Of a DNA stretch of 64,000 nucleotides, positions 12,475-24,276 are shown piece after piece. Every line of letters begins with the position of its first letter. The first letter of the stretch is position 1. Below the pieces are notes generated by a model. That model had not been told where the DNA came from, ran no database searches, and saw nothing but the letters and a program-made list of their open reading frames with translations. Position numbers and translations under genes: made by a program. The DNA lies in the NCBI GenBank assembly GCA_037043455.1, contig JAWPHD010005090.1:62001-126000 (forward strand), given 5' to 3'. Source of the stretch: Cyrtodaria siliqua. Taxonomy: Eukaryota > Mollusca > Bivalvia > Adapedonta > Hiatellidae.

Positions 12475-13094
12475 GTTCGAAAATGTTAGGTGAAGTATTG
12501 CTGTTCGAAAATGTTACGTGAAGTCGTATACATGTATTGCTGTTAGAAAATGTTAGGTGAAGTCGCATACATGTATTGCTGTTCGAAAATGTTAGGTGAA
12601 GTCGTATACATTTATTGCTGTTCGAAAATGTTAGGCAAAGTCGTTTATACATTTATTGCTGTTCGAAAATGTTAGGTGAAGTCGTATGCATTTATTGCTG
12701 TTCCTAAAAAGACGTTGCGTTGGAAACCTTCGCCTCTCACTGCTGCGGGTTCGAATCCCACTCGACTTGTAAGTGAGGAAGTATCGTTCTTACGGATGGC
12801 GGGAGACGTACAGTACTGGTTCTACCCAAGAAAAGTGGGTGGTCTTCCTCCTCCACAAAAAAAATCGACCGTCATATATAACCTTACGTGTGTTGAAAAT
12901 GACGTAAAACATCAACAACAAAAAATGGGGGAAAAAAGGCTGTTCGAAAATGTTAGGTGAAGTCGTTATACACTATTGCTTTTAATTTAAACAATATTTT
13001 ATTCTCAAATGTATACAATAATTATGGTACACAATATTATAATAAATTTAACTATTGCTTTTGGAAACTGTTTGGTGAAGTCGTATACATTTAT
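12475..13094. repeat. ~40-bp tandem repeat split by a SINE
   Basis: Units 'tattgctgttcgaaaatgtt' + 'aggtgaagtcgtatacattt' run from 12475 to about 12708. They resume at 12938 after the SINE, with a last diverged unit at about 13050-13094. Confidence 0.85.
12711..12937 (+). mobile_element. SINE copy inserted into a ~40-bp tandem repeat
   Basis: Has the B box 'gggttcgaatcccac', the conserved body and a degraded CAACAA tail, but no A box. The 'gctgttcgaaaatgttaggt' tandem repeat runs up to it on the left and resumes on the right. Confidence 0.8.
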
Positions 13095-13713
13095 CTTTGT
13101 CTCTACATAGACGATTTAGCATAGTTACCATTGCGGACCGCTTTGATAAGATAACGGTGAAGCACTAATAGTGCTACGAACGCCTGATTGCGAATTCAAC
13201 ATTTTAACTGAAAATTCTAAGTTAAAAGTTGGGATATTTCAGGTAAAATACATGACAAATGTATGATTCTTGACATATATCATTGTGTAATAATAATGAA
13301 CATGTGTCAGCTTTCTGTCATTTCGTTTTTGAGGAATGAGGAAAAACAAAAACCTTAAACAAAAACTTTAACCAAAACGTCAAATCGCGTACACGGACGG
13401 ACGAACGAACGGACAGGCAGACAGACGGAAATCGCCAAGCTATACACGCCTTGATTTGCTACGCAATCTGGCTAAAAATGTAACAATGTACGTTCGGCAA
13501 AAAATTGTTTATGTTGAATAATTGAACAATATAAAGATTTTTCTCCTCAAAATGAATTGATTTACCAAACAGTAGTCTCTCAGAGGCCATCTTTATGCGC
13601 AAAGAAAGGGTGAATTTAACTTTTTGAACAACCAAAAATGGTCGCCAACGTCAAATGTATAATAAAAGTAGAATAGTGTGTAAATCGCTACTTCTAATAG
13701 TGGTATTCGTTAT

Positions 13714-14690
13714 ATGATTCAGAATGAACTTCTGGTCAGATTGCAAATCAGTAACTTTTGCTTGCATAGTCGTATATATAGGAATGCTTGTTATCACCAA
13801 TTGTTAAACGACTTAGAAGAATACCTGTTAACTGCTGATCAAGAGGGAATTGCTGTTACAACTCAGGCCGATGCTTATATAAACATAATGCTACTGCTAT
13901 ATGCAGACGACACGTTTATCCTCGCTGACATCCCTACAAGTTTCCAATCATGCCTCCATATTGCAATATATCAATATTGCGAAACATGGAAATTAAAGAT
14001 AAATACGAGCAAACCAAAGATTACTGTATTTGGTGCTCGCAATACGACGATATTCTCCTTTAACCTCGGACCAGATAAAATAGAAATCACAAATAAGTAT
14101 ACATATCTAGGATTCATTTTCTCTAGTTCGGGAAGATTCCTTAATACACGAAAACATCTCGTTGACAAGCCAAAAAATCAATGTTTTTACTTTACAGACG
14201 AATTAAATAATTTAGACCTCCCCTTAAATCTCTAACTAAAATGGTTTGACCATTCAATTTTAACGATCCTAATATATGCCTGCTAAGTCTGGGGACTCGA
14301 AAATTTAGACATCATAGAACGTATTCATACAAAAAATATTAAAAAGAATTACAAAAGCAAAAAACAAAAGCACCCCCTCATATATGTTGTATGCAGAACT
14401 AGGTAGACATCCAATTGCTATAACTATACAAACCCGTATGATAAAATTCTGGAATAAACTTATCATTGGAAACCAATCAAAAGCTAAGTTTCCTCTGCTA
14501 CAAATCAATGGACAACACAACAGCCAATTCACTCTCAATAAAACCGGTAATTCGGTTCCCCGTAAGTTTAATAATATTTTATTGCAGATATGTTACAATA
14601 CATCAATTCAACATCACCATATGCAGAGCAACATATGCAAATGGACTGAATATAAATTATTACAACATTAGTTACAGTTCTCTCCTTTGT
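13714..14690 (+). pseudogene. Non-LTR RT fragment (YADD lineage), 3' part
   Basis: A 173-codon frame carries QLLNDLEEYL (end of motif B region), INIMLLLYADDTFILADIP (motif C), ETWKLKINTSKPKITVFGAR (D) and NKYTYLGFIFSSSGRF. Later frames (14384-14690) add ELGRHPIAITIQTRMIKFWN and ATYANGLNINYYN, the usual C-terminal tail of this LINE. Everything upstream of motif C is missing, so it is a 5'-truncated relative of the 2.6-5.1 kb element. Confidence 0.75.
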
Positions 14691-14826
14691 GGCTGAAAAA
14701 GTGTACCTGAACTTGATTATCGGTTTGAAATTATGAACTTGTGCAGACGCTCGACTTTGTTGAAATTACATTTGATAAACAAGGTTTCCATCAGTTACAT
14801 ACAAGTAAATCTATGGAACCGATGGA

Positions 14827-15452
14827 TGCTCCCCGAAATGTATCCTCAACTTATCATATGGCCTCATCCAGCAGTTTTCAATTTGCAGTAACATTAGTAG
14901 TTTTGAAGTTATGCTTCGGACAAGAATTCCATGTATAAAATTACAAAGGGCAAGTTAGGGTTCTTGCACTTTGCACTTCCTCCCATTGCCCTCTTATCAT
15001 TGTGTAAAGTTTCATTGCAGTCCCATAAGTAGTTTTGAAGCTATGCTCCGGACAAACATTCTAAGTATACAATTACAAGGGGCAATAACTCTAAGTTGAA
15101 TGATGACAGAGTTAGGGTCTTGCACTATACACTTCCTGTCATTGCCCTCTTTCTCTGTAGTCCCATCAGTAGTTTTGAGCTATGCTCCGGACAAAATTTC
15201 AAAGTATAAAAGTACAAAGAGCAATAACTCTAGTGAGCAATAACTCTGAATGATGACAGAGTTACGGTTCTTGCACTCTGCACTCTGCACTCTGCACTTC
15301 CTCTCATTGCCCTCTATCATTGTGTAAAGTTTCATCAGTAGTTTTGAAGTTATTGAAGTTATGCTCCGGACAAATGTGTGACGGACGGACGGAAGGACGG
15401 ACGGACGAACAAAGCGGCGACTATATACTCCCCCGAAAATTTCGGGGAGCAT
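14827..15452. repeat. Dispersed repeat with CCCCGAAA-type ends
   Basis: The segment is bounded by 'atgctccccgaaat' (14827) and 'atttcggggagcat' (to 15452), which are inverted. Between them are three to four ~140-base units with 'agtagttttgaagctatgct' and a (GGAC)n tract at 15379-15411. Next to the right end is the hairpin CCCCGAAA/TTTCGGGG. Confidence 0.65.
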
Positions 15453-15454
15453 AA

Positions 15455-15980
15455 CAAGCTTTAACCAAGATTTCTAAGTATAAAAAGGGCCATAATTTTG
15501 TTATAATAAAAACATGGGCTATACAAGATGCCAAAAAGTTTCAATCTTTATGTAAAGTACTTTTGCAGATGTAAGCTTACATACAAACTTTAACCGAATT
15601 TTCAAAGAATAAAATAGGCCATACTTGTGTTAAATAAAAGCCATGAGTTATAGAATCTGGCTCTGTGGTGTTGTCTAATGATGTGAAGTTGTAATCCACT
15701 ATGTAAAGTACTTTGCAAGATACAAATTTACATACAAACTTTAACCAAATTTCTTAGGTGCAAAATGTGTGAAGTTTTAATCTATTACGTTAAGTTCTTT
15801 GCGAGATACAAGCTTGCATACAAACTTTAACCAAGTTTTCTAAGTATGAAAGGGGCCATAATTCTGTCAAAATAAAAGCAGGAATTGCGTCACCTGACTC
15901 GTTGGTGTCATCGAATGATGCTAAATACATGTGTGAAGTTCAAATCCATTGTGTAAAGCGGTTTGGGAGATGCAAACTTA
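15455..15980. repeat. Dispersed repeat 'aactttaaccaa / ggccataat'
   Basis: Four diverged units of 110-130 bases carry 'tacatacaaactttaaccaa', 'tttctaagtataaaa' and 'gggccataattttg'. A related stretch on the opposite strand lies at about 39170-39520. Confidence 0.6.
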
Positions 15981-15983
15981 CAG

Positions 15984-16090
15984 TATTTTCGTCAGGTACG
16001 GAACTACCGTTTGTAGACAAATTGTTGGTTCCCACATGGGTACGAACTGTGCTCCTCTTGTCGCAAATTTGTTCTTGTATTACTATGACA
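15984..16090 (+). pseudogene. Small Penelope-like RT fragment (motif B)
   Basis: One frame encodes IFVRYGTTVCRQIVG followed by MGTNCAPLVANLFL, collinear with the RT at 25.1 kb and with a Pro-to-His change in motif B. It is only about 35 codons and ends just before the fold-back element at 16359. Confidence 0.6.
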
Positions 16091-16358
16091 CGCCTGGTAA
16101 ACATTCGCTCCACATCCAAAAGGAGAACAATGAAAATTGAGCGAAAGCCACTTCCGAGAAGGAGCGAAAGCGCGGTTTTCATCAACAAACGTGAGTATGA
16201 TCTATTTTTATTTCTTTTAACAAGAACAACCGAGATTTTTTTCAAAAATCGGGGAATGTGTTTCCGTACAGGCATATTTATACTTCATGTAGAATACAAT
16301 TTCGCCTTTTAAACGTGTAAATTATAGCGGCTAGAACTTTTCTCCTATCGATAGTTGG

Positions 16359-19300
16359 TGCAGGTTTCTCCACGGATCACACTTTCAACTTGTTTTTTGA
16401 ACCTATTTGCATTCAAGAAGTATTTCGATGGTGAATATCACTCGAAAACTGCCCATAAATTGCTTATGCCCTAAATTTGAATCTGAGTGATTTGTGGTTA
16501 ATTTTGTCGAGGGAGGGGAGCGAACGAGCTGGGGGTAGAACGAACGTCAAGGAGGTAGAGCGGACGCCTGTTTAATTCCACAAGCAACATACTTGGACAA
16601 TGTCGAGTCGAACGCAGTTGCGTCATGAACAGATGCTTTTTGTAGATTGTATTACCTTTTCTTCAGCCAAAACGCATTTAGCAGTGGATTAGGTGTCACT
16701 GTATGTGCTTGCGGCACCAACTTACTTTGGAAATGAGCTCTTTTACTTCGTTCAAAATTAGGTAAATTATGTTTGATGATCTAATAAACGATACATTTCT
16801 GACACATACACGTCTGCGATATTCATTTCAGGTCCAGTGTTGCATCAAACTTGAACAAAATTGGTCATAGTTGATATTGATTTTTGTTTTCCTAATATAT
16901 GTACATTTGTTGAGATACCTTTTAACATTGGGTAGAACTAGGTAGAATTTTCAAATAAACACATTTTTCAACTACATTAAATTATCACTGGAAATCCTAA
17001 CTTTGTTTCAGGTTAAATAAAATTAATCCGTTGGTCATCAATATTTCTTCATGATATATTTTGTTAGAAAGTGTTCACCGCCTTTACCATCAAACAATCG
17101 GATTTTTTATGCGGACAATATTTCTTAATCTGCCTGCCAATCGAATGGTCTGGTTTAGTATGTAATAGTGTTGTGGATGCCTGCATTATCGCCATCTACA
17201 TTTCAAGTTTACGATTCGAGTGGATCCGATTTTTATACCTACTTTTACCAGTCATTGCATGAGTACACAACCACATAAATAAAGTGCACACATTGTATGT
17301 ATGTAACCTTAAACATGTAACAGAGAAACATGCTTATCTGCGTGTAATTTATGTATAACAGTGAAAACTGACTAAACTCTCTTCTGTTCTAAAACAGCAG
17401 TTAGTGAACAGTGAATACACGTCTATTCGTTGATCGCGTATATGCAAATTGGGTTCTTTTTAAATAAACTATAAAGGGAGGCAACTGCATAAAAAATAAG
17501 GAGGGGAAATAATGTCTTTGAACAGTTTCAAAACTAAATCGAAAGTTGAAATAAGAATAGGGATTTTTAGCATATAATAATGTTTATCTGACGAGAAAAT
17601 CCAGCCAGCCAGACAGGTTAATAGCGTAACTTTTAAAGATCTGAAGGAGCTCATTTCAAAAGAAAGTTTGTGCCGCATGCACGTATACAATGACACCTAA
17701 TCCACTGCTAAATGCGTTATAAGTGATGAAAAAGCAACATGAATTTAGAAATATTTTGGACATTGGATTTTGGACATTGGCGAATGGCCTAAATAAATTA
17801 ATTTGACTTTGGGCATTCGACCCGAATCTCCAATAACTAAATAATTTGACATTGGACATTAGAAATGAATCTCCAATATCAAAATAATTTGACTTGGGAC
17901 ATTGGCGAATCTACAATATCAAATTATTTTGACTTAGAACATTCGACCCAAATCTCCAATAACTAAATAATTTGACATTGGAAATGAATCTCCAATATCA
18001 AAATAATTTGACTTTGGACATTTGCGAATCTCCAGTATCAAAATAATTTGACATTGGACATTCGACCGAAATCACCAATAACTAAATAATTTGACATTGG
18101 ACATTTGAAATGAATCTCTAATATCAAAATAATTTGACTTGGACATTGGCGAATCTCCAATATCAAATTAATTTGACTTTGAACTTTCGACCCGAATCTC
18201 CAATATTAAAATAATTTGACTTCGGACATTCAACCCGAATATCCGATATCAAAATAATTTGACTTGGACATTGTCGAATCTCCAATATCAAAATAATTTG
18301 ACTTTGGACATTGGAAATGAATCTCCAATATTGGACATTGGAAATGAATCTCCATTATCTCCAATATCAAAATAATTTGACTTTGGACATTGGCGAATCT
18401 CCAATATCAAACTAATTATATCCAAGGTCAAATTCGACCCGAATCTCCAATAACTAAATAATTTGACATTGGAAATGAATCTCCAATATCAAAATAATTT
18501 GACTTTGGACATTGGCGAATCTACAATATAAATTAATTTGACTTTGGACATTCGACCCGAATCTCCAATAACTAAATAATTTGACATAGGACATTGGAAA
18601 TGAATCTCCAATATTGGACATTGGAAATGAATCTCCATTATCTCCAATATCAAATAATTTGACTTTGGACATTGGCGAATCTCCAATAACAAGTTAATTT
18701 GACTTTGGATATAATTAGTTTGATATTGGAGATTCGCCAATGTCCAAAGTCAAATTATTTTGATATTGGAGATAATGGAGATTCATTTCCAATGTCCAAT
18801 ATTGGAGATTCATTTCCAATGTCCAAAGTCAAATTATTTTGATATTGGAGATTCGACAATGTCCAAGTCAAATTATTTTGATATTGGATATTCGGGTCGA
18901 ATGTCCAATGTCAAATTATTTAGTTATTGGAGATTCGGGTCGAATGTCCAAAGTCAAATTAATTTGATACTGGAGATTCGCAAATGTCCAAAATCAAATT
19001 ATGTTGATATTGGAGATTCATTTCCAATATCCAATGTCAAATTACTTAGTTATTGGTGATTCAGGTTGAATGTCCAAAGTCAAAATAATTGGATATTGGA
19101 GATTTGCCAATGTTCAAAGTCAAATTATTTTGATATTGGACATTCTGGTCAAATGTCCAAAGTAAATTAATTTGATATTGGAGTTTCGGGTCGAATGTCC
19201 AAAGTCAAATTAATTTGATACTGGAGATTCGCAAATGCCCAAAATCAAATTATGTTGATATTGGAGATTCATTTCCAATGTCCTATGTCAAATTACTTAG

Positions 19301-19978
19301 TTATTGGTGATTCAGGTTGAATGTCCAAAGTCAAATTAATTAGATATTGGAGATTCGCCAATGTCCAAGGTCAAATTATTTTGATATTGGACATTCGGGT
19401 CAAATGTCCAAAGTCAAATTATGTTGATATTGGAGATTCGGGTAGAATGTCCAAAGTCAAATTAATTTGATATTGTAGATTCGGCAATGTCCAAAGTCAA
19501 ATTGTTTTGATATTAAAGATTCATTTCCAATGTCCAATGTCAAATTATTTAGTTATTGGTGATTGCGATCGAATGTCCAATGTCAAATTATTTTGATATT
19601 GGACATTCGTCAATGTCCAAAGTCCAATGTCCAATATATTTCTAAATTCATGTTGCTTGAAGAAAAGGTAATAAAATCTACAAAAAGCATCTGTTCATGA
19701 CGTAACTGCGTTCGAATCGACATTGTAAAAGTATGTTGCTTGTGAAATTAAACAAGTGTCCGCTCTACCTCCTTGACGTTCGCTCTATCCCCCAGCTCGT
19801 TCGCTCCCCTCCCTCGACAAAATTGACCATAAATCACTCAGATTAAAACTTCAACATTCAAATTTAGGGCATAAGCAATTTATGGGCGGTATTCGAGTGA
19901 TATTCACCATCGAAATACTTCGCGAATGCAAAAAGGTTCCAAAACAAGTTGAAAGTGTGATCCGTGAAGAAACCTGCA
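16359..19978. mobile_element. Large nested fold-back element
   Basis: Arms of about 320 bases at 16359-16675 and 19658-19978 are inverted copies (for example 'gcataaattgctt' style matches around 'gaacgagctgggggtagaac' and its complement). Inside are a second inverted pair (about 16675-16745 with 17645-17716) and a 1.9-kb minisatellite (17745-19645) that reverses orientation at about 18705. No transposase is recognisable in the ~900-base loop (16746-17640), which contains only short frames. Confidence 0.75.
17745..19645. repeat. Inverted minisatellite 'ccaatatcaaaataatttga'
   Basis: Units of roughly 35-45 bases based on 'ccaatatcaaaataatttga' plus 'ctttggacattggcgaatct' or 'cattcgacccgaatct' repeat in one direction to about 18705 and in the opposite direction after it. 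The block 18300-18430 is found as an almost exact reverse complement at 18703-18835. 'caacatgaatttagaaata' (17734-17752) and its complement (about 19638-19657) bracket the array. Confidence 0.8.
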
Positions 19979-20969
19979 TATATACAATACTCAACTTTTA
20001 TAATCGGTCACCCAGGTTTTTTGTAAATAACACGAATACTAAAAACTGGAAATCACCGAAACACATACCAATATTGTGTTAAGTTTACCAACAAGATTTT
20101 AGTCCAATCAAGGCAGATTCGCTAGCGATATTTGTTAAACGGCCAGTTAAAATTTCAAATGAAAATACGAATTATTAAAAAATATATGATTTTTTGAAAA
20201 GTGACCGATTATAAAGTCTGAGTAGTGTAGTTAAGCATTTGATAGGATAACGAAGACAAAATGAAAACTGACACTATTATTTAATTTAATGCAAGCAGGT
20301 TTAAAGTTAAAATGTTACCAGGTTAACAAATGGAGATGCTAATGTTAATGCTTGATACATACTTCAAGGTTGCCCCTTTAACATCAACAAATTACAATAT
20401 GATTATGTTCAATATGATGGGTCCCCAATTTATTAAAGGGACACTGACCAAATTTCCAATCTTGGGTCTGTTTTACACATTTTCACATATCAGAACAGAC
20501 ATCTATAAAAGTGTCTTCACAACTGCCCTATTTAATCATGTTCTATTTCTAAAACTACCGGCATCACCAGGTTTTGAGAGAGAACATCAATAATTGCATA
20601 ATTATGTTTTCTCTCGATGTAAAATGATCTTACTAAGTCATTAAAGTAAAATATGCTACGAACAAACATGTAAAATTTAATAATTTTAGATTTTTGGCAA
20701 GAGTTGTTTTGTATTCCCTTTTAGTAACTACATGGCTAATAGAACATTGCAGCCTCTGTCAGATAGATTCTTGCTTTACTGTTGGGTGAAAATACATTAC
20801 AATTGCTGTGTGCCACTTTAAGTGTGTAATCATGTCATTGTCAGAGGTATACTCGTATGATACACAATATGTATTGACCCTTTATTTGATGTGCCATTTA
20901 CTCAGTTTTTGTCAAGGGACTTTGTGGTCTTAAATGAACGTTTTATTCTATGTTTTTATTTTCTTTCAG
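19979..20969. other. Unassigned sequence right of the fold-back element
   Basis: A short inverted pair ('ttataatcggtcac' at about 20010 and its complement at about 20203) and an 'aaagggacactgaccaaat' repeat-like stretch (20435) are the only structures. Confidence 0.35.
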
Positions 20970-21026
20970 GCTGCAATTCGTGTGGAAGAAGACTCCATGT
21001 ACACCACTGGCCAGAGTCAATGCTGA
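20970..21026 (+). CDS. Possible terminal exon of an unrecognised transcript
   Basis: A convincing acceptor (tgtttttattttctttcag) is followed in one frame by 19 codons, AAIRVEEDSMYTTGQSQC then TGA, and 28 bases later by AATAAA (21054-21059). The combination resembles a short last coding exon with its polyadenylation signal. I do not recognise the peptide, and no other exon of such a gene is evident. In phase 0 it would also join to the small exon at 6933-6983, so that exon could belong here instead of to the G-alpha. It may equally be chance or an alternative short transcript end inside the large intron. Confidence 0.22.
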   Translation, partial: AAIRVEEDSMYTTGQSQC

Positions 21027-21084
21027 AGTTTATGTTCTCTCAATTCTTTGCTTAATAAAGTATACATATGAACTAAAATATTGT

Positions 21085-21970
21085 CTTTATAATTATGTCT
21101 TCCACCACAAAGTGGTAGGAGAGACAGATTATATTTGGCCTTTCCGTTCGTCCGTCACAAATTGTGTCTACGCCACTTGTTGGATTTTGACGAAACGTTG
21201 TACGAAGCAGCCGTGACCCAATAATGATTATGAAAAATCTTGTCTGCACTGTCCACTTCCCCAGAAGCAAATCTCATCAAAATCCATGGTTTGACTGTAT
21301 TTGGTGAGAGAATGATGCCTTTTGATTTTGAGGTCAGTAGGTCAAAGGTCAATGTCACCGTAACATGATAATGTAAAATGTTGTAAACTGTAGGTCCACT
21401 TTCCCTAAAGCAAATCTCATGAAACTTAATGGATGGAGTGCCTGTGGCGAGAGGGTGATCCTTCTGATTGTGAGTGGGACAACGGTCAAGGTCACTGACC
21501 GGATAATGAAACTGTCCGCACTGTAACCTCTTTTCCTGAAGAAATCGCTTGAAACGTGATGGGTTGACTGCCTGTGATAAGACGATTACATCGTTTCATG
21601 ATTTTGAGGTTAATAGGTCAAAGGTCAATATCACCCTGAAACGATCATGAAATACCTTGCCACAATGTAACTCCATATTTACTGAATCAAATGCATGTAT
21701 CATGAAACTAAATGGTTTGACTACATTTGGTGAGAGAATGACCCCTATTTCGTTTGAGATCAAAGGTCAAGGTCAGACCTTATTATGAAAACCATTGACC
21801 GGAAAATGAAAAGTCTTGCCCACTCAGTTTCTTCCTCTTCACCTAAAGCCAATTTTATGAAACTTTATTGGTTGACTGTCAGTGGAAAGAGGATGATCCT
21901 TTTGATTTTTAGGTCAAAGGACAAGTTCCCTGCTGACAAAAACGTACCCTATCCACTATCAAACATTTAT
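21085..21970. repeat. 'aaggtcaatgtcacc' dispersed repeat
   Basis: Begins at 'cttccaccacaaagtggtag' (a small hairpin) after the AATAAA at 21054. It contains about five ~130-base units with 'aggtcaaaggtcaatgtcac' and 'gcaaatctcatgaaacttaa'. Confidence 0.6.
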
Positions 21971-23622
21971 TAACAAGGATAATTGTATTAACGAGGATAA
22001 TCAGTGGGGACTTTGGGTTGACATAATGAACAATGTTGAAATCAATTTATCTCTTAAAAATTGATTTCATAATGTCATGTTTTTATATCCTGTGTGAACA
22101 TAAATTTGGAAGCCGATTCTTCACATTTTAGCGATCATGGGGTACTTCGTTAATTTTCGGGGGGGAAAAGGTACTTTTTTTCTGATTGACTTTATTTGGT
22201 TTTTAATAGTAGACATGTAAATGAACATATCCATGAAAGAAAAAATCATTCTCCTGTTAAAACTTCATTTGTTCGCTATTTTTTCTGATTCAGAAAATTA
22301 ACACTGCAACGTATATTTTCACCATCCTGATTTCGTTCCCCGACGTACCGTTGCTATTTTGCTTGTTAAAAAATAAACTGAGTACTCTGGCATAAACCCT
22401 AAGCAGGTATAGATCAGAAATTTAATTGGAATGCGTGGACACATACATTTTAAATATATGTATTTACATAATGAAATTATTTCATTTCTTGTGTACCCGT
22501 CGCGTCTGTAAATGTATATGAATTGTATCGTCTTTGAGTCGGACGGTCACGTTAGTAAAGTACTTGTCTCCGCCGATTTTATTGAACTTTTACATATGGA
22601 CAAAGGAAAAGATTATCTACGCGTACATGTATTTGTTTTTATTCTCGCTCCTAAAATGACGAAATAAATCGAATTTGACTGAAAAACGCATTGTCGGCAA
22701 TTTTAACCTTAAAACAATCTAAATTCTACCTTTCAAAAATACCTTTAACTATTAATGGGAATTACATGAAGTGTACAACATTCATGTTCGACCAATGTAC
22801 ATGTCTTAATAATATAACAACGATCCGGGTTTTTTTCATAATCACAGTTTATAGATAAGAGGTGTATAAATTTGACCAGTGTCAATTCATTTCGATTTTA
22901 TCACGTGACCGTGTTTGATAAATATTCCGACGCCATAGAGCTGGCGTTCCTACTTTGTAAAATGTGGCTGTTTTTGGCGGGATAGCTACTTTTAAAACAT
23001 AGGTGTTCCTTCTTCATCTAAGCTACTAATGAACTATTTCTTAACTTCACAGGATATAACATGTGATGTGTTCGATCCTAAACGAACATTTGCAATAACA
23101 ATAATGGCCGCCAAGCTAAAACATACAATACCAGCTGCCAACATTATTTTCCATTATACTTCTGTAAAACTGCAAAAGACATTGATTAGAGACCTTTTCC
23201 AAAGTTATCGGCATGAAATGCATTTCCAAATGAATATGCATGTTGATCAGACTTTTACCCAAGCTGGGCTGCAGTTACCATCTTTCTTTATATATATAAA
23301 CCATATATGTTAATGGTTGCAACGGCATGGAACATTCCATGGGATATCTAGTTGGTCTAAAGTGTAAGTCAACATCCTCCAAAAACCATCAAAACACATC
23401 TTAAAGTGTACTAAAATAGACAGGTTTATTGATGCTTCCACGCTAAAGTCTGACAAGTTATTGATATGGAACGTTTACCAAAGTGACTGGCATGACAATA
23501 AGTCGGACCAAAATGAAATTTTTGTCGATCAAACTTCCAGAAAGATGTCCATCATCAGACTGCATATTGGATTAAGACTTTAGATGTGAGTTTCATATAT
23601 CTCCACAGAATCATTGCAAGTT
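21971..23622. other. Intron-type sequence, nothing recognised
   Basis: AT-rich; a 94-codon frame at 23029-23313 shows no motif. No splice-bounded exon is seen. Confidence 0.35.
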
Positions 23623-23623
23623 A

Positions 23624-23656
<33 letters not shown>
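23623..23656. repeat. (AAT)n microsatellite
   Basis: Eleven consecutive AAT units adjoining the 3' end of the Penelope-like element. Confidence 0.9.
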
Positions 23657-23657
<1 letters not shown>

Positions 23658-23814
23658 TCTTTATTTATCGAGGATAGCATATTTGGCTTATAGCCAGTCT
23701 GACATATGGTTCTCAAACAAAAACATATATATTTACAATATCTACACACATTTGTTGAAACAATGTTATATATGGCATAAAACATGTCTATAAAGAAATA
23801 TAAAAAGATCGGAC

Positions 23815-24276
23815 AGGGAAAGTAGCATTCAAAGAGGACAGTCAACCACAAAACACAGAAACAAACATGCAAACGGACAAACAAGAAGGCAAAAGTAATA
23901 ATAAAAGCAAACGACATCACAAACACAAAAGGGTTGACAATAGGGCTACCGCCTTGGAACGGTCAGTGGCAAAGCAGGCCACAGGGGGTTTAAACCGGTT
24001 CTAGGGTGCACCAAACCTCACACTTACCCTTCTGTCATAAAGAAATCCCGCCATGATATAATCTCTAACCAACAAGGCAGCATCAATAGGCAATATAAGT
24101 AAAACACAAACATGCTCGTGTAAATATAATACAAAAAAACAATAGCCTAGAAAGCCACAATGAAGGTACTCAATGACTTGGCAGAAGCCAGAGCAAGAAG
24201 AGAATAAACCATTAAGGGCACGACAAGAAAGATCATAGACAAACATCAAACGCCACCGTTCCAATAGGCTTTAGGT
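23815..24276 (-). repeat. Downstream pseudo-LTR and 3' end of the Penelope-like element
   Basis: Shares about 360 bases with 25513-25896 in direct orientation and extends about 100 bases further to the element's 3' end (containing 'gtagcattcaaagaggacagtcaacc'). Just outside it lies an (AAT)n tract (23623-23656), possibly the tail or the target. Confidence 0.65.

Noticed and set aside
18489..19059. Frames with ILEIMEIHFQCP repeats
   Set aside because: Translation of the inverted minisatellite.
24001..24264. Separate gene on the minus strand encoding MERWRLMFVYDLSC...
   Set aside because: It lies entirely in the pseudo-LTR and is repeated at 25675-25881, so it is part of the mobile element.
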